Position numbers and translations under genes: made by a program
In this document: positions 6,479-7,000 of the stretch, piece by piece
Layout: each line of letters opens with the position of its first letter
Numbering within the stretch: the stretch's first letter is position 1
Assembly (NCBI GenBank): GCA_900543525.1
Contig: UQRS01000093.1
Span: 1 to 7,000 of the forward strand
Direction: 5' to 3'
From: an uncultured Oscillospiraceae bacterium
GTDB lineage: Bacteria > Bacillota > Clostridia > Oscillospirales > Acutalibacteraceae
Length of the DNA stretch: 7,000 nucleotides
Notes under the pieces: model-generated
The model's database searches: none
The model's input: the letters and a program-made list of their open reading frames with translations, nothing else
What the model was told of the DNA's origin: nothing

Positions 6479-6541
6479 GAACCGGGTTCGAATTGGAGGA
6501 CCTCTGCCAAACATTTTTTGTAAACAAATTGAGTCCAAGCA

Positions 6542-6781
6542 TTACGCCGTGACTGCTTCTCCGCAACCGATGCAGAGAAACGTGAAAAGATGAGCCTTCG
6601 GAATACGATAGGCTCTGCCAACTTTGAGGCAGCAGATTTTGCCTTCCCGCAGGATGCGGTAGCCGGTCTTTGTGCTGATGCTGAGTATTTCGCACATCTG
6701 CTCAATGCTCATCACATCGGGATAGTCTTTCAGCATGAGCTTGTAGGCATCGCGCTGAGAAATGGTTGATGCGGTATTCAC
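6542..6781 (-). CDS. xis: Excisionase-like helix-turn-helix protein
   Basis: This is a small DNA-binding protein (79 residues from the chosen start) of the MerR-like/excisionase HTH family. The core runs YPDVMSIEQMCEILSIS, then TKTGYRILREGKI, then LKVGRAYRIPKAHL: the helix-turn-helix, the R-x-G-K wing entry and the R-x-P-K strand typical of Xis-type proteins. Such proteins bend DNA at the element end and bias the integrase toward excision. The GTG at 6779-6781 is chosen because GGAGGTGA (6794-6787) lies 8 nt upstream of it measured from the GGAGG core. The frame is open five codons further to a GTG at 6794-6796, but that codon overlaps the Shine-Dalgarno. It lies 122 bp upstream of int in the same direction, the usual order. 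The gene looks intact although its partner is broken. Confidence 0.85.
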   Translation of the reverse strand: MNTASTISQRDAYKLMLKDYPDVMSIEQMCEILSISTKTGYRILREGKICCLKVGRAYRIPKAHLFTFLCIGCGEAVTA

Positions 6782-6815
6782 CCGTCTCACCTCCACAAGA
6801 TTTGATTTTGCCTTA

Positions 6816-6899
6816 TCAGCAAAAGGATAGGCAGCAGTCCTTTTTGAGTAGACTGCTGCCCATAGTTTTTGATGATAAAGCCCTTTCGGGCGTTTTCAT
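6816..6899 (-). CDS. Possible 27-residue leader peptide upstream of xis
   Basis: An ATG (6897-6899) follows GGAAGGATAAACAAT, a good ribosome binding site, and opens a 27-codon frame (MKTPERALSSKTMGSSLLKK, then DCCLSFC) that stops 34 nt before the xis start. I do not recognise it. Two hairpins fall inside it: GCCC-GAAA-GGGC near the start (6880-6891) and the 10-bp repeat at 6830-6860. A peptide overlapping hairpins ahead of a gene is compatible with a regulatory leader, but the ORF is short and could be chance. Confidence 0.35.
   Translation of the reverse strand: MKTPERALSSKTMGSSLLKKDCCLSFC
6830..6860 (-). repeat. 10-bp perfect inverted repeat upstream of xis
   Basis: GGCAGCAGTC (6830-6839) and GACTGCTGCC (6851-6860) form a stem with an 11-nt loop. 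On the minus strand it is followed by TATCCTTTT, so it could be a weak terminator or attenuator ahead of xis. On the plus strand it is followed by CATAG and T5, also only moderately terminator-like. It lies within the possible leader ORF. Confidence 0.55.
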
Positions 6900-6960
6900 A
6901 TTGTTTATCCTTCCGGCATATTTGCAGCTCGCGCCCCTGCCGAATCGGGAATGCTGCGGA

Positions 6961-7000
6961 CTACCAATGGTCAATCGGTATCATGGGACTCTCACCCCTC
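6961..7000 (-). CDS. Possible C-terminal tail of an upstream gene (partial)
   Basis: A frame open to the window edge ends in TAG (6961-6963) and reads RGESPMIPIDHW. It runs in the same direction as xis and int. Twelve codons are too few to identify, and the open frame could be chance. The stretch between it and the 27-codon ORF (6900-6960) holds the ribosome binding site of that ORF and nothing else I can name. Confidence 0.25.
   Translation of the reverse strand, partial: RGESPMIPIDHW

Larger units (their letters stand above)
5646..7000 (-). mobile_element. Integration-module end of a decayed integrative element at tRNA-Ser
   Basis: The order xis-like gene then integrase, both transcribed toward a tRNA 3' end, is the standard recombination module at the end of Tn916/Tn1549-like integrative elements and many prophages. 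The stretch looks less GC-rich than glgP and the LOTUS gene, consistent with acquired DNA. The true boundary is probably within or just after the tRNA 3' end and cannot be fixed without the other end. The integrase is damaged, so the element is probably immobile on its own. How far it extends beyond 7000 is not visible. Confidence 0.65.

Noticed and set aside
6484..6509. Second tRNA gene or tRNA fragment
   Set aside because: The bases flanking TTCGAAT do not form a T stem, and no acceptor, D or anticodon arm is present.
6367..6705. 112-codon minus-strand frame overlapping xis and the int leader
   Set aside because: It overlaps the better supported xis frame, lacks a ribosome binding site, and has no recognisable domain.
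1..7000. CRISPR array, defence island or tandem repeats
   Set aside because: No regularly spaced direct repeats, cas genes or recognised defence genes; the LOTUS protein alone is not evidence for a defence system.

Overview
The window reads as chromosome of a fairly GC-rich clostridial Firmicute (gut Oscillospiraceae/Lachnospiraceae-like). The basis is strong AGGAGG-type ribosome binding sites, consensus SigA promoters, U-tract hairpin terminators, and an integrase/excisionase pair of the type common in clostridial integrative elements. The assignment is inferred from gene content and base use, not from a marker gene.

Region 1 (1-2644): a promoter and short leader precede a full-length glycogen/maltodextrin phosphorylase (glgP, + strand). 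It ends at a 20-bp hairpin flanked by A7 and T7 that can stop transcription from both sides. Region 2 (2645-5420, - strand): a 710-residue protein converges on glgP. It carries two LOTUS/OST-HTH-like putative RNA-binding domains in a duplicated [LOTUS + linker] arrangement, then a large C-terminal domain resembling DUF3825. Upstream in the same direction is a small hotdog thioesterase of the FlK type with an intact Thr/Glu/His set, behind its own SigA-type promoter. A weak terminator-like hairpin separates the two.

Region 3 (5425-5645, + strand): a perfect-consensus SigA promoter (TTGACA-17-TATAAT), a leader hairpin, a class II tRNA-Ser(CGA) with encoded CCA, and a strong terminator. Region 4 (about 5646-7000, - strand): the end of an integrative element abutting the tRNA. 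It has the usual order, excisionase-like HTH gene then tyrosine integrase pointing at the tRNA. The integrase is broken: its 5' end is out of frame with the only well-placed ATG, and its catalytic half is missing, with an apparent internal deletion that rejoined the extreme C-terminus in frame. The start signals lie exactly in the 20-nt loop of a perfect 15-bp inverted repeat. A 27-codon ORF with a ribosome binding site and a possible C-terminal tail of another gene lie further upstream.

The most interesting items are the duplicated LOTUS-DUF3825 protein, whose function is unknown, and the decayed integrase with its start-codon-in-loop structure. No defence island, CRISPR array or complete mobile element is visible.
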